A DNA stretch of 64,000 bases from Druceiella hillmani (lineage: Eukaryota > Arthropoda > Insecta > Lepidoptera > Hepialidae): contig JAYKKI010000038.1 of NCBI GenBank assembly GCA_039881145.1, positions 2,243,001-2,307,000 of the forward strand, written 5' to 3'. Position numbers and translations under genes: made by a program. This document shows positions 1 to 11,269 of this stretch, piece by piece. Under the pieces are notes generated by a model. The model searched no databases. It saw only the letters and a list, made by a program, of their open reading frames with translations, and had not been told where the DNA came from. How positions within the stretch are numbered: the first letter of the stretch is position 1; each line of letters starts with the position of its first letter.

Positions 1-2450
1 TACATACTAGTATGAGCTTCATTTCGTATACTCCCAAATACTTAATTTGTAAACATAACTAGCATTCTTTTATAGTTAATCTGTAAGCATAACTAGCAAC
101 TTTTTATCATCAATTTCATTTTTGTGTTTTCTTCTCTGCACTTCTAAAACATAAATTAATATTCTAGGTACACACTAGGTCACAACTTGGCATTCGATTA
201 AAGTCTTTTAAAATTCAAGCTCTTCGATCCTAGTCAAAACTTCAACACGTTTAAACCTCTACATACACCTCTACATACATATCTAGGAATTTATAATTTT
301 GTAATTCTAAAGTCCTATCTATTTGCTTATCTCAGACCCCAATCATTTTTTTTTCTTAGTACGACGTCCCTGAGAAATTTCTTCCCTATCCTGATATCAA
401 AACTTTTTTTAAATACATTAATTAACCCAAAGATTTTCGGTTTACAGTATTTGACATAATCTCTAAAGTGTTCTTTCAAACTCAAACCAAAAGCTCAAAA
501 CATTTTTGGACAAAACATGTGTGACAAATTATTACCTGTATGACTTGGACATGCTTGTTTTTGCACATAACCATAATATTTAGACTTAGATCCCTCAGTG
601 ACCATGTATGTTATTGTGGAAATCATAATACCGTTTCAAAGTACTATGTTTATGCTTCAAAATGATATTTTCAGTTTAAAAACCCTTGTTTTTCCCTGTG
701 CCATCCATATATGTTTACAGTAAAGGCACATAATATGTAATTATTCAAAGCTTATTTTAAGCCGTTACATTTATACCCTAAACACATTTACAAATATTAA
801 TAAAAAAATATGTGCTGTGCATAGAAATTAAGGATTATATTTATTTATTTCCGCAAACAGAGACACTAACTAAGTAGAACAAATATGAAAAAAACTTCAA
901 CGTTGTAGTCGGTCGACAACTTTTACTACATGTTAAACTCGAGAGCTTTTATTCTTTTTATTTTCGCTCAAAAAGTTTGTCCAGCAGCATCCAATTTCTG
1001 AGATATGTGAATATTTATAGAAGTTAAATTGTTGGAAGAGTTGACCTTTTTTGACAAAACCAATATTTAAGCTCGTGTCGTTTCCGATGGATTCTATAAG
1101 ATTTTAATCTTGTTTTACATTAGCGTTAAATTTCCCTTCGATTTTTAATATTCACAGTTTGGTTCTTTCATCTTGACATTAATTACAGTTTGAATAAATT
1201 CAATTATACGCATTTTCCTTTGATTATATTACGATTTAAAGAAGCCATGTAATACACTTTATTAGTTTCTGTACGTATTTTTTGTACTAGCCTATTTCAC
1301 TTATAAATTGTCGTCAGTCACCTTGATAGCTTTTTGTACTTCAATAAATTATGCATTTTATTCAGCACTTACTCTGATTTTTATATATTATTGATCTTTG
1401 CTTTTATTTACTTTTTGTTTATTTGTTTTAATATTTTTCTACATTTACATTTTATTGCATAAGAAGACTTATATATTTATAACACATATATGTAAATAGA
1501 AACGTGTTTGTATTTTTTTCACACTTTTACTATCTACATTTGTCTTATATTGACCCTTGTAAAAACTGAATTACTGTGAAAATTTAATTTATTGAAATTT
1601 TTCTTTAGAGCAACAATTTTTAATAAATATTTTTCAAACATGTTTCATAATATGTATAAAATTTTGCCGCTATGTCTTATCGATTCCACAGAATGTAATG
1701 TGAAATTTACAAGTGCTTGAAAAAAATCACACCGGCTTCTTTATTTCTCTAAGCTACTGATTATTTTTACCTTTTTTCTCTATTATCGGAAATTAATTTT
1801 TAAGACATTATAATCGACCGACCTTACTATGTAAAACTAATTTTGGTGCAATTATGTTTCAATGAATACATTTATTATTACCATTATAAGGACATAATAA
1901 ATTATAAACAAAAACACAGCTTAAGATAAACATAAATTATTGCAGTATTTCATTGTAAAAAAATTATTAGAAATATATATTTTATTAACAAAAATAAATA
2001 CTTTAATTTTTCCCTCAATTCTCATTAAAAGGTAGTGCGCTGTACTTATATGTCTGGTTTTACAAATTATTTCATAGATTAACTTCTAAATTCAGTCATG
2101 GTTTTTAAAATTTATGAAGGTAACTTATAGAGTTACTTATTGAAGTGACATACCTGACTTCTTTGTATACTCTAATTCTTTTCTGATTCTGACATTCTAG
2201 TTACTTCTAGACAAAGCTATTTTTAGTATATTCTCTTGTTTAATATACTCAAGTAATTTATGATATAATACTACACGATATTCTAAAAAATTTGAAAAAT
2301 GATAAAAATGACTTGAAAGGTAGATGGGATTTGATTTAATGTTGTTAAATTATTATATTTATGCAGCTGTTTTATGAAAAATATCATTTGCGTTTTACGT
2401 GAAAATAATTATTTTCTTATTTAATAATACTAATAAATAAGACTCATTAA
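1..2450. other. AT-rich noncoding DNA
   Basis: No open frame of convincing composition, no RNA gene and no recognisable mobile-element protein was seen on either strand. The stretch is ordinary AT-rich intergenic or intronic DNA. Confidence 0.6.
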
Positions 2451-2457
2451 AAATAGA

Positions 2458-2464
2458 TATAAAA
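2458..2464 (+). promoter_or_regulatory. possible TATA box ahead of a small ORF
   Basis: TATAAAA lies 45 bases before the ATG at 2503, with an A in an ATTCAAA context near 2493 as a possible start of transcription. In DNA this AT-rich a TATAAAA is expected often by chance, so only its position relative to the small ORF makes it worth recording. Confidence 0.2.
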
Positions 2465-2502
2465 CACATGTCAAAGAGTGGTATGTGTATTCAAAAACAA
2501 CC

Positions 2503-2610
2503 ATGGATACTTTGATAGAACCGAATGAAAGTTATAACGGTACACCGACCCTGTTTATCTGTAATCCAAGCGAGGAAGATTATTTAAACCGCAACGTAGA
2601 AAAGAAATAA
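2503..2610 (+). CDS. unrecognised 35-codon ORF, possible first exon
   Basis: The frame begins MDTLIEPNESYNG and ends LNRNVEKK before a TAA stop. The start sits in CAACCATGG, a good insect translation-start context. The residues (acidic, Pro, Asn, Thr, Gly, one Cys) are unlike the F/I/Y/K-rich chance ORFs of the rest of the window, so it may be real coding sequence: a short peptide gene or a first coding exon. A GT at 2596 (in AACGTAGAA) could be a splice donor. No family is recognised, no signal peptide is seen and no downstream exon was found. Confidence 0.25.
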   Translation: MDTLIEPNESYNGTPTLFICNPSEEDYLNRNVEKK

Positions 2611-2619
2611 TATGTTTGA

Positions 2620-3850
2620 ATTTTTTAGCAATTATTTTAAAATTTGTGTTCTTAATTTATCCCGGATTTATCTACTACTTCACATCATTTTCATTGCGTG
2701 TTGAAGAAATTGTTGGTTAAAGTGTAATGGACAGCGGTTTAATTAAAATAATGTAACTAAACTTTCATGTTATGGAGAAAATAAAAATCAGGTATGCAAG
2801 CTGTGAAATCTAAATAAAATAGTTATACTACATATTTAATCTTGGCTCTTTATACTATCGTTTGGTTTGACTAGTAACTAGAATTTTATTTTTCGAATGT
2901 TCTGAAATTTATTACACAAAATATTATTAAGAAATAAAAATGTAAGTAATATGATAATTTTTTCCACTATAACGGGGACAAGTAAAATTACTATGCTTAT
3001 ACAATACCAGAATGAAGTGACATATGAGGCGAGAGACGCTCTCTTTATTAATGTATGTTTGTATCAGAAGGATTCCTTCAACATGAAATATTTCTTGTAA
3101 ACTATAAGTATAAGGTCATAAAGTATTACTCCCTTTCTTTTTTGTTATCGCCGGTTAAAAATAAATTTAAGTAATTCTTATAACGTAATTATTGGAAATT
3201 ATTAAAAATTTTGAAATAAATTTGAAACAACACCTTATAACTAGGAAACATAGGTACATATCCGTATTAGATATTCATCCATGGCAGGTTTATTTTACCG
3301 GATTAAGAATTTAAAACATTGTATAATCTAAGAGGCAGTATTTAGTAAGAAACTCGAGGAAATATTTACTTTGATAACATTTCAATGGATGATAAAATTA
3401 ATCTTTGAAAATAAGACGTAAGCGAAATTCAGTAAAAATAACAAATACTAAGACTATTTGTTTTTTTACCGAATGTTCTTTTTACCACCAATATTATATA
3501 TTTATACTGATATGGAATATGTCACTTACCTGGAAATATCTTGATCTAGAATTAAATTAATTCACATTACGCCGTACCGACATAATTGGTACTAACACGA
3601 ATTAAGCGCCCCGTCATGGCCGCGACAATAGGTCAATATATTTTTATAAATACGTATTAGTAACCGTTTTTGGAATCATGGCTGATGACAGTTTTACTAA
3701 AATGTCTATCATCATACAAGAGATTACTTTAATTTTTTCAGAAAGATTAAACCCACTTTTGAATGAAGGTTTAAAATGTAATCTACGAAAGCAAGTGTTG
3801 CTAATACTCTATCTGGCTGTAGAATCAATATTCAAATATAAATAATATTT
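2620..3850. other. AT-rich noncoding DNA
   Basis: No gene, RNA gene or element protein was recognised. The right edge is the foldback Penelope-like remnant. Confidence 0.55.
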
Positions 3851-3851
3851 C

Positions 3852-4048
3852 ACAATTAAATGAAACTACGTGATGTACTATTATTTCTACTTTCTTTAAG
3901 TTCTTTACTACGACCTAGGTTTCGTTGTGTTACAACATCTTCAGGTGGGCTATTAGCAAATATCTTTGCTGATGGCCATATTGCCGTGGTATAGAAATTA
4001 AAGAAAGTAGAAATAATACTACATCACCTAGTTTCATTTAATTGAAAT
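3852..4048 (-). mobile_element. foldback remnant of Penelope-like element ends
   Basis: Two inverted arms of about 60 bp face each other. The left arm begins CACAATTAAATGAAACTACG near 3852, and its reverse complement ends near 4044. Both match the terminal repeats of the Penelope-like element at 19.0-21.15 kb. The left side continues through the hammerhead motif to about 3957. The right arm keeps only its outer part and then diverges through a short CCATATTGCC spacer. All of the coding interior is missing, so this is a collapsed end-to-end derivative, not a working element. Confidence 0.75.
3908..3948 (-). ncRNA. hammerhead ribozyme, core intact (Penelope-end copy 1)
   Basis: Read on the minus strand, in order: CCAC (helix I), CTGAAGA (conserved CUGANGA core), T, GTTG-TAACA-CAAC (helix II and loop), GAAA core, CCTAGG (very short helix III), then TC completing the GUC cleavage triplet, then GTAG. 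Core and helix II are intact. Helix I has one C-A mismatch because GTAG replaces GTGG. Type I hammerheads with a minimal helix III are known from Penelope-like elements. Activity is inferred, not shown. Confidence 0.75.
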
Positions 4049-4121
4049 CAAATAAAGACAACCTACTGATAGATTTAACATGTTTCTTCAAAAATAATTG
4101 CCATTAAACACGTATAAAATA

Positions 4122-4751
4122 TCAGAAAAAGAAATTTTCATGCAAAAATATCATAGGAATTCGAAGGGTAAATTTTTTATAATATATTCCTTCTACTGTA
4201 CCTATCAACATAATAAAGAGGGAAGTGACTTTAGCTTCCAATGATAAGTTTAAAGTATTTCTGTTTAGTATATTAATATGGCATATTGATACAAAATAAT
4301 ATATAAGATACATAAAATGCAAAAGTATAAATATATAAAATGTAAAAGGTGAAAATGATTCCGCAACTAGGGTAGAAATACGTGTCATTTTAAAAATAGA
4401 GCATTGTAACGTGAGGTGACTGTTTAATTGGAATACGCGAAGTGCTTGTACTGAGATGAATTTAATAGCAAACATGTGAGATATCAGAAAAATCATATTT
4501 CTTGATAAACATATATATCCAACGTCCCAATAATAAAATTTTCTGACAACAAAACCGATTGTTATAAACCGTTGACCGACTTTCGAACTAAAAGTATAAA
4601 ATAACAAACCTACCAATACATAGTAGGTATTTTTGTCGTGCAATATTATTTCCGAACGTAAATTAATTTTGAAAATACTGATATTATTACCGATATTTTG
4701 TTTATGCCAAGTCGTCTCTTTTTCTTGCCTATGTACATGCAAATCTATCAT
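4122..4751 (-). CDS. unrecognised 209-codon hydrophobic ORF
   Basis: This is the longest uninterrupted frame in the window. It starts MIDLHVHRQEKETTWHKQN and has hydrophobic stretches around residues 43-52 (YYVLVGLLFY), 87-100, 136-154 (FYIFILLHFMYLIYYFVSI) and 174-185. An insect membrane protein or chemoreceptor exon would look like this, but so would chance translation of AT-rich DNA, which is dominated by F, I, Y, L and K. No family motif is recognised, no intron signals were established, and the Penelope foldback lies just beyond its 3' end. Most likely spurious; kept because of its length. Confidence 0.2.
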   Translation of the reverse strand: MIDLHVHRQEKETTWHKQNIGNNISIFKINLRSEIILHDKNTYYVLVGLLFYTFSSKVGQRFITIGFVVRKFYYWDVGYICLSRNMIFLISHMFAIKFISVQALRVFQLNSHLTLQCSIFKMTRISTLVAESFSPFTFYIFILLHFMYLIYYFVSICHINILNRNTLNLSLEAKVTSLFIMLIGTVEGIYYKKFTLRIPMIFLHENFFF

Positions 4752-4805
4752 TGACTTCTACTATGTTGGGTACAAGTATAATAAAGGTTAGTTTTACCCA
4801 AATAA

Positions 4806-4867
4806 AGACACGTACATATATGCATATGTACATATATGACACGTACATATTTGCATATGTATATTTA
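4806..4867. repeat. 31-bp tandem duplication with internal palindrome
   Basis: Two adjacent 31-bp copies start with GACACGTACATAT at 4806 and 4837 and differ at a few bases. Each holds an ATATGCATAT-type palindrome. The array runs straight into the 16-bp perfect palindrome ATAGGTTCGAACCTAT. No function is evident. Confidence 0.7.
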
Positions 4868-6560
4868 TAGGTTCGAACCTATCGAAAGCGTCTCCTTCCT
4901 TTGACTTCACCTGATTCAGAGCTTCCTAATAATTCCTAATTTGTATATACCTGTCCATACTTAGCTACTCACCTCGTACCATCTACCAACCTCCTAATAT
5001 CTTAGTTATTTCTATTTAGTACTTGCCCCTAACATATTTGTTTATTCTTCTGTGTATATTGAGATATACTTGTTAAGAGAGTTTACACTTGGTAACAAAT
5101 TCCTCAAAAAGGCCATGTATTCTAATCCATTAAGGATTTCCGTAAGATATCTCCGTAATCTATAATCAGGTCCTTAAAAAAATTATCATAAAAACCGGTC
5201 AATGAGTATTCAAGTTGCCGCCATATATATTAAAAAACATTATATTTTTTGAATTAAGAACCTTCTTTTTATTTGAAGTATGATACAAATTCTGGTAAAA
5301 ATCGCTTTTATAGGTACGAAAGTAAATGTTTGAAAATAAATGAAATGATTTGAAACTTTTTTAACATTAAAGATTTAATATACCTAATGTAATTTTTTAT
5401 AACAGAAATTTTATTTAAAGTACTTAAATAAATTGGTATCCATGTAACAGATAACATAAAAAAATGAATAATAAATAATATTAAGCATTTAATATTTTAA
5501 TTATAAATATTTTAATATATTTGGCAAATAACTTATAATCATGTTTATTAATATTTAACGCTATACATATTTTTCGTTTAAACTATTACATAAAATGTCA
5601 ATTTTATAAGATTTGTGTGACCCGTATTACAAAAGAGGTCTTACAATTTTTCCTCTTAATATTTGAAAAATACCACTCTAATGAAAAAAATTAAAACATT
5701 ACATCGTTTGACATAAAAAATAGTAAATGGCTTGGGCATGCGAAGAAAATTGATAGGAATAGATAAGAGCAAATATCGTGGTTATATATATATTAATATA
5801 ATAGAAACATTCTAAATTAACACATGAAATTTTATTCATATAACTAGATATAAGTATATCAGGTCAAAACTGATTAAGATTCATATGTCAAAACGCCATA
5901 GAAATTTTAAAGGAATTATGAGTAATCTTGCCAATTATTTGTATCTTTTGTTAGTTGGAGATTGTTACTATGATTATATTGTATAATTTATGGATTATAT
6001 TGGCTTAACAAATTGTATGACTGAGAAAGTATTTCCAGATTCTTAATTTAAATTAAATCTTACCAAAACATACACTGATCAAGATTTTGATATCCATTTC
6101 TTGAAGTTGGTTGGTTGAAGTTGATGGTATCATGTAGAAAAAGACGTGAAATGTTTATAATTTCATTTTGTTTTTTTTTAAGTGGTGTAGTATTATCTGA
6201 TCTTATATTTTCATGAAATTCAAAAATGTTTCATGACATTAACGCCGAAAACTTACGCTGTCAGATAAGGAGCTTAATCCCATAATTTTAAAACCATTTT
6301 AAAGTAGCGGTCGATTTAGGATAGAGTGTATTGCTCTGCCATTCAATCCATTTCATCCTTGGAAACCACAATTTTGTTCGTAGTCCATTCGCCTTGACAC
6401 CGTCCTTTCGTATCGCACAGTTGGTACATTCGCTCCAAATTACTCGTTTTTTCTAAATATTAGGGAATCTGTACAGTTAGTGTTACAATAAAAACACATG
6501 GTTGACGAAAATTAACTTAAAACTGTAAAATATATTATCAGAATGCTTTTGAAATTATTA
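4868..6560. other. AT-rich noncoding DNA
   Basis: No gene or element was recognised. The sequence is dominated by A/T runs. Confidence 0.55.
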
Positions 6561-6569
6561 TATAGTTAA

Positions 6570-6658
6570 TTCGTATGCACACCTCAAATTTGGACTCATA
6601 CTCTAATTATTTGTCACATAAACGCTCTATGTGACAAATAATTACTTAGGCATACGAA
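6570..6658. repeat. nested inverted repeat (hairpin)
   Basis: The inner arms TAATTATTTGTCACATA (6604-6620) and its exact reverse complement (6628-6644) form a 17-bp perfect stem with a 7-base loop. Outer arms TTCGTATGC (6570-6578) and GCATACGAA (6650-6658) form a second perfect stem around it. The arrangement could be the core of a small foldback element or a hairpin RNA. No flanking target duplication was identified. Confidence 0.65.
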
Positions 6659-6659
6659 A

Positions 6660-9230
6660 CGTAATTTATTTATGACGCCAACAAAAATAATAGCTTCTTC
6701 AGGAATCAAGATCATGGAGTATAATGTACTTTATACTGCTAAAAGACAAAGCGGGCCATTCAATTTTCACCCTCTTTAATGGTTTCGATAGAAATGATAA
6801 ATAAAATCATGTGCATGATTAGGCAGCAAATATCAAATAAAAATAGAGGACAAACGAGGAATTAAAACTTGAAAATAAAGGACAATGTTCTTTGCCGAAT
6901 CACTCTCGCTTTAAACTGACTGATTAAAGTGAAGAGACGCTTTAAGTGACTTCATAGAGAAAAGGCAATTTATTTCGGAAGGTCCACATTGGTCCATAAT
7001 TTGATCTATTATCACTTCAGTATAAAATTAAAATAAATACATTTCGCTAAGTTTGTTATAATTTGTTTTTATAAGCAGACACTGACTAGCACGCACCTTC
7101 ACAAACACAGATACGTAATTGTGAAGCTGTTGTGTATATAAAGTGACAATTGATTCTAACTAATAATCTTTTTTTGTTTTTTCGCGTTAAGCTCGATAAC
7201 TATGTCATATTACAAAATGTTTGTTAGAAAGCTTTATAAAAATTACTTTGGGGAATATAAGATGCTGCATACCATTATGTTACGATTCATAGGAGTAGAG
7301 CATTAATAAAATATATAACAGAAATCGTGGAACGTTGGTTAAATTGTTAAAGGTAAAGAGAAATGGGCTTGTTTATTGACTGATCATTCCCAATAGTCCC
7401 CCAATATACTTTTTATAAAAAGAACCAATGTCGTAAAGCGAACGAAGACAGAGGCGATTAGTGACCGGGAGGAGTAGGGGGAGTAGCATAAGGAAATAAA
7501 TATATGCGAATGAAACTACGGGATACAGCTATACCACTATAAAACGTGATAGAGAAGGCACGGCGTAAGGACGTTTTCCATGTTTTAGATTAGGTCTATT
7601 TTAGGCAAAAGAACTGACGTCAAGATCACCGCATTGTGATTAAGCTAGTTTTTTACTACAACGATATTTCCAAGCATATTACTAGAATTACAAAATAATA
7701 TTTTGCAAATAGCGAAGCGGACTTAGTTGAACGATTTTCAATATCAACCGGTCTTTATCCCGCGGCACATTTGTGGAACACAGAATTGTTTCGAAGATTA
7801 CAGCGTCTTTTTAGCTAATGGTTTCGTATTGTACGATTCGTGACGGAATAAACATTTAGATAGCTTAAGGTCTTTTTGCGAACTGTGACCAGTAGTGAAA
7901 TATAGTAATTAAAATAAAATTTGATTAGAAAAATTCTTACTCATTCTTAAATTCATTTATTTTATTTCTAAAAACAAATTCAATTTATAATTTCATATTT
8001 ATTGACTTATATAGAATAAACATAAAATGTTATTTTAATTTAATTAGAATAAATTCATGAGGTATAGTTTACGTAGTAAACGTGAAATATAACGTACTCG
8101 CGGTACACTTACACGTCGAAAGAAATTTAATATGTCAAAACATTTCTAAGCGATTTAAATTTTTAGTATTATTTTTTACTAAATAAATGCTTTATTTACC
8201 ATATCTCTTGCAGTCGTGACTGACGGTGAAAAATAATTGAATTTACTCTATTTTCTTAATTTGTTAATGCATTTTGACTTAAATAATTTTGTATTATAAT
8301 GCTTTATGTACTAAATGTTTTTAAATTCATTCTTTTCAGATCTTTCCCATGAAAGTTAAGTGAGAAGAAGGGGGAAAGAAGGCACCGAAGAACTGCAACA
8401 CTTTTGGAGACTAGTGTGTCGTTAAGAGTCGATCTGTTGATTGTGTCTGAAAGTATTGGAATTCAAGCGAATATTCTAAAGAAATAAATCTGCCCTAAAT
8501 TCAAATTGTCTATTTCAGATTGAAATTCCAATGTTACTGTTATGTTGTGTAGTTTTTCAATTTCCAATTTCGGTTCTAGACTTTAATTAGCGCCCGCTAA
8601 TATGTCAAAAAAATTAATTTTTCTTGTTAAATTTCATCGTTTCAGCAATAGTGGTTCAATGGAGCTATGAGAAAAGAAACAAAGTATCTGACAAAATTGC
8701 CCTGATGAATAACTGTAATTTTAATTTTATTTTGTCACTTCATATTTAATTTTTTATGTTTATTTCACACATTATGCGTTATATACCTCCTGGTGTTAAC
8801 GAAAATATTATTTTATTTTTTTACATCATTCGTTCACTTCTTCAGTTCAGTTACTGACCAGTAGAATAAAACAAAAAATACTTTATTCCAAATTGTTTTT
8901 TTTTTTGGTTTAAAAATAAGTGTTTTAGATCAAACATGAAGATTTCATAAATTCATAATTATCTACATTGAAAATTTATTTCTAAAATAATATTACATTA
9001 ATATTAAAGTCAATAAAATGTTATATGTATAATATTAATATTTCAGTTGAGGTGTTTATAAAATCTGCTAGTAGGTTTATTTTAATAATTAAATTTATAA
9101 TGATATGTTATCTCAAACTTTAGTGTTAAGTTACACGATATGAAATCAATTCAGGAAGCAAGTTGTAATACTCATTGTTTCAACATGAAATCATTTGTCA
9201 TTGTTAAATAGCGTGACTTAAGGTATGCAC
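6660..9230. other. noncoding DNA, one possible exon-like patch
   Basis: Mostly AT-rich and featureless. A purine-rich, less AT-biased patch at 8340-8470 follows TTCTTTTCAG at about 8331-8340, which resembles a 3' splice site, but no sustained reading frame follows. Another less AT-rich patch lies at 7430-7490. Neither can be called a gene. Confidence 0.4.
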
Positions 9231-9232
9231 TA

Positions 9233-9469
9233 TTGATTTATGTTTGTTCTTGGTCAAATACGAATCAATATAAAGATAAACTTTTTACATGCAATGGTAC
9301 AATTACTTGGTTAAACAAGAGCTTTATCGGTAGTTTTGCCGACCGTACACAGGCCCGAGTTGATTGCTGCTTACACAAGGCTGCTGCATGGAATATTAAT
9401 GAAACGTCACACCATATTGTGAGAATAACTTCAACTTTTGTTGATAATCATGTCTCGCCATCCAAGTGA
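9233..9469 (+). CDS. unrecognised 78-codon ORF
   Basis: Residues such as CSWSNTNQ, GTITWLNKSF and ADRTQARVDCC are less biased than surrounding chance ORFs, with four Cys and two Trp. No domain, signal peptide or splice context was recognised. It could be an exon or an element remnant, but chance is not excluded. Confidence 0.15.
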   Translation: MIYVCSWSNTNQYKDKLFTCNGTITWLNKSFIGSFADRTQARVDCCLHKAAAWNINETSHHIVRITSTFVDNHVSPSK

Positions 9470-9479
9470 AAAAATTGCC

Positions 9480-11180
9480 AAACTCTCGTCAGGCTACGCA
9501 ATCAGCAGTAGAGAGATTTAAAATCTAAAAGTTTGCCAATTGGAGTTCCTCTATTAAGTTTAAATGAACAATTTTATTAGGAAAAATTTAAACACGTTTT
9601 CAATATCAGATTGAAATTGGATAATACGCTTAGTAGGTATGCTAGCATTCCGGATTTCTAAATATTAGTTTGCGCCTTCGGCGAATACCTATCAAATATA
9701 AAAAACTTGGCAAAATTTTATGTTTCAAATCTTATTATATTTGACTGACATAAAGAAATTGTCACAGTTTTTTAATAATGTTTTGGTGGAATTTTTACCT
9801 CTCTTTTATAAAGCTAAGAAAGCAACATTTTATTGGCATAGTGGTTTATAGAAAAATTAACATTTAAAATTTTATTTTTAAACCTAAAATATCATTAGTA
9901 AGGAAATACTCGCCCTTACTTAATGCTAACCTGTTATTTCTTAGTTTGAACGGCTTTTGCACTGGGACTTTTGTTTATTTTATATTGAAATATTTGCTAC
10001 GGTATTGATGTATTTATATTAAGTCAGTAGCGATAAATATATTTTAATATTTTAATGTATAATCATTTCATAAATAAATTCATGTATAAAGTATTAATAT
10101 TTTAATTGATGTTAATGGCGAAAATTCAATACTATTCAATACAAAATTGTTTGAAAAACTATAATATCTTTATATTTTAACTCATATTCCTCAGAGATTA
10201 AATATAGGTATGGAATCAAATATTCATAATAGTCGTCCATGTAGGTAGGGTAAAATGCCAAAAGTTCACATTTACCATGTTTACATATACAATTTGTGTT
10301 TTTTAAACTGTAGCTTGTATATGAGCTACAAATGTTAAAAAATACGCTGTAAACTCCGGCTCAGTTAATCTTTTTGAGATATTTATATTCTCTAAAGTTA
10401 TGCGCTATTTATTAAGATCACCGTCTTAAAATTTCCTTTTTACTAACCTCAAAAAATTTCATTTCAGGTCATACTTTTCGCAAAAATTACCTTTTCTTTT
10501 ATATACTTAGAAAATCCACTTGTAAATAACTATATAATATATTGTTATTTTGAAACTTAAATTAAATAAAATGATATTGAACAATAAAAAATAGTAAAAA
10601 AATTGGTTTTTGACCTATAATTTTTTAAAATATAATTTATATTTTTAATTTCAAAGAAAACAAAGTTGCAAAAAAGTGTTAAGATATTTGTAATATTCTT
10701 ACGCCTCTAAAAGATATGTCACTCAATACATTTACATGGTGGGAGGTAATGTTATAATTATAAATAGTTTAGTGAATAAAAATATTATTATGAAAAGTTA
10801 TTTACGGAGCGTATTATATCTAATCCGATTTACCAGGAAAAAATGAAAACCAGTGCACTTTTTATTCAATTTAAAGAGTTCTGAATCGAAAATAAGAAAA
10901 CTGATCTGCGCTGTACTCAAATAGGTCTTCATCGATAGTAACCCGTGTGCAGAAAATAAATGTTTTATTTAGCTGTATTTTTTTTTACATTTTGTCATGT
11001 GAAAATCTCCTTGATATGTTCATGTGTTGGTTGTTTTGATTTTCGATGCGGGCAAAAATAGTAAAGGAGGAATTCGCACTTTGACGGATATTGAAAGCTT
11101 GCCGTAATTGTTTTCATTTAAAAGTAAAAACCTGCATGTTTTTGCCAACCATGGCAAAAGTTTCAACATCATATACATAC
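9480..11180. other. AT-rich noncoding DNA
   Basis: No gene, RNA gene or recognisable mobile element was seen. Confidence 0.55.
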
Positions 11181-11183
11181 ATA

Positions 11184-11191
11184 CATATATA

Positions 11192-11256
<65 letters not shown>

Positions 11257-11267
11257 TTATATATATC
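11184..11267. repeat. compound (AT)n/(GT)n microsatellite
   Basis: Alternating ATAT, GTGTGT, a long ATAT tract, a second GTGTGTGT run and a final TATATAT. It creates a spurious frame reading YIYIYI/CVCVCV. Confidence 0.9.
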
Positions 11268-11269
11268 GC

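Noticed and set aside
4867..4882. GGTTCGAACC as the T-arm of a tRNA gene
   Set aside because: It is the centre of a 16-bp palindrome next to a tandem repeat. No D-arm, anticodon arm or acceptor pairing could be placed.
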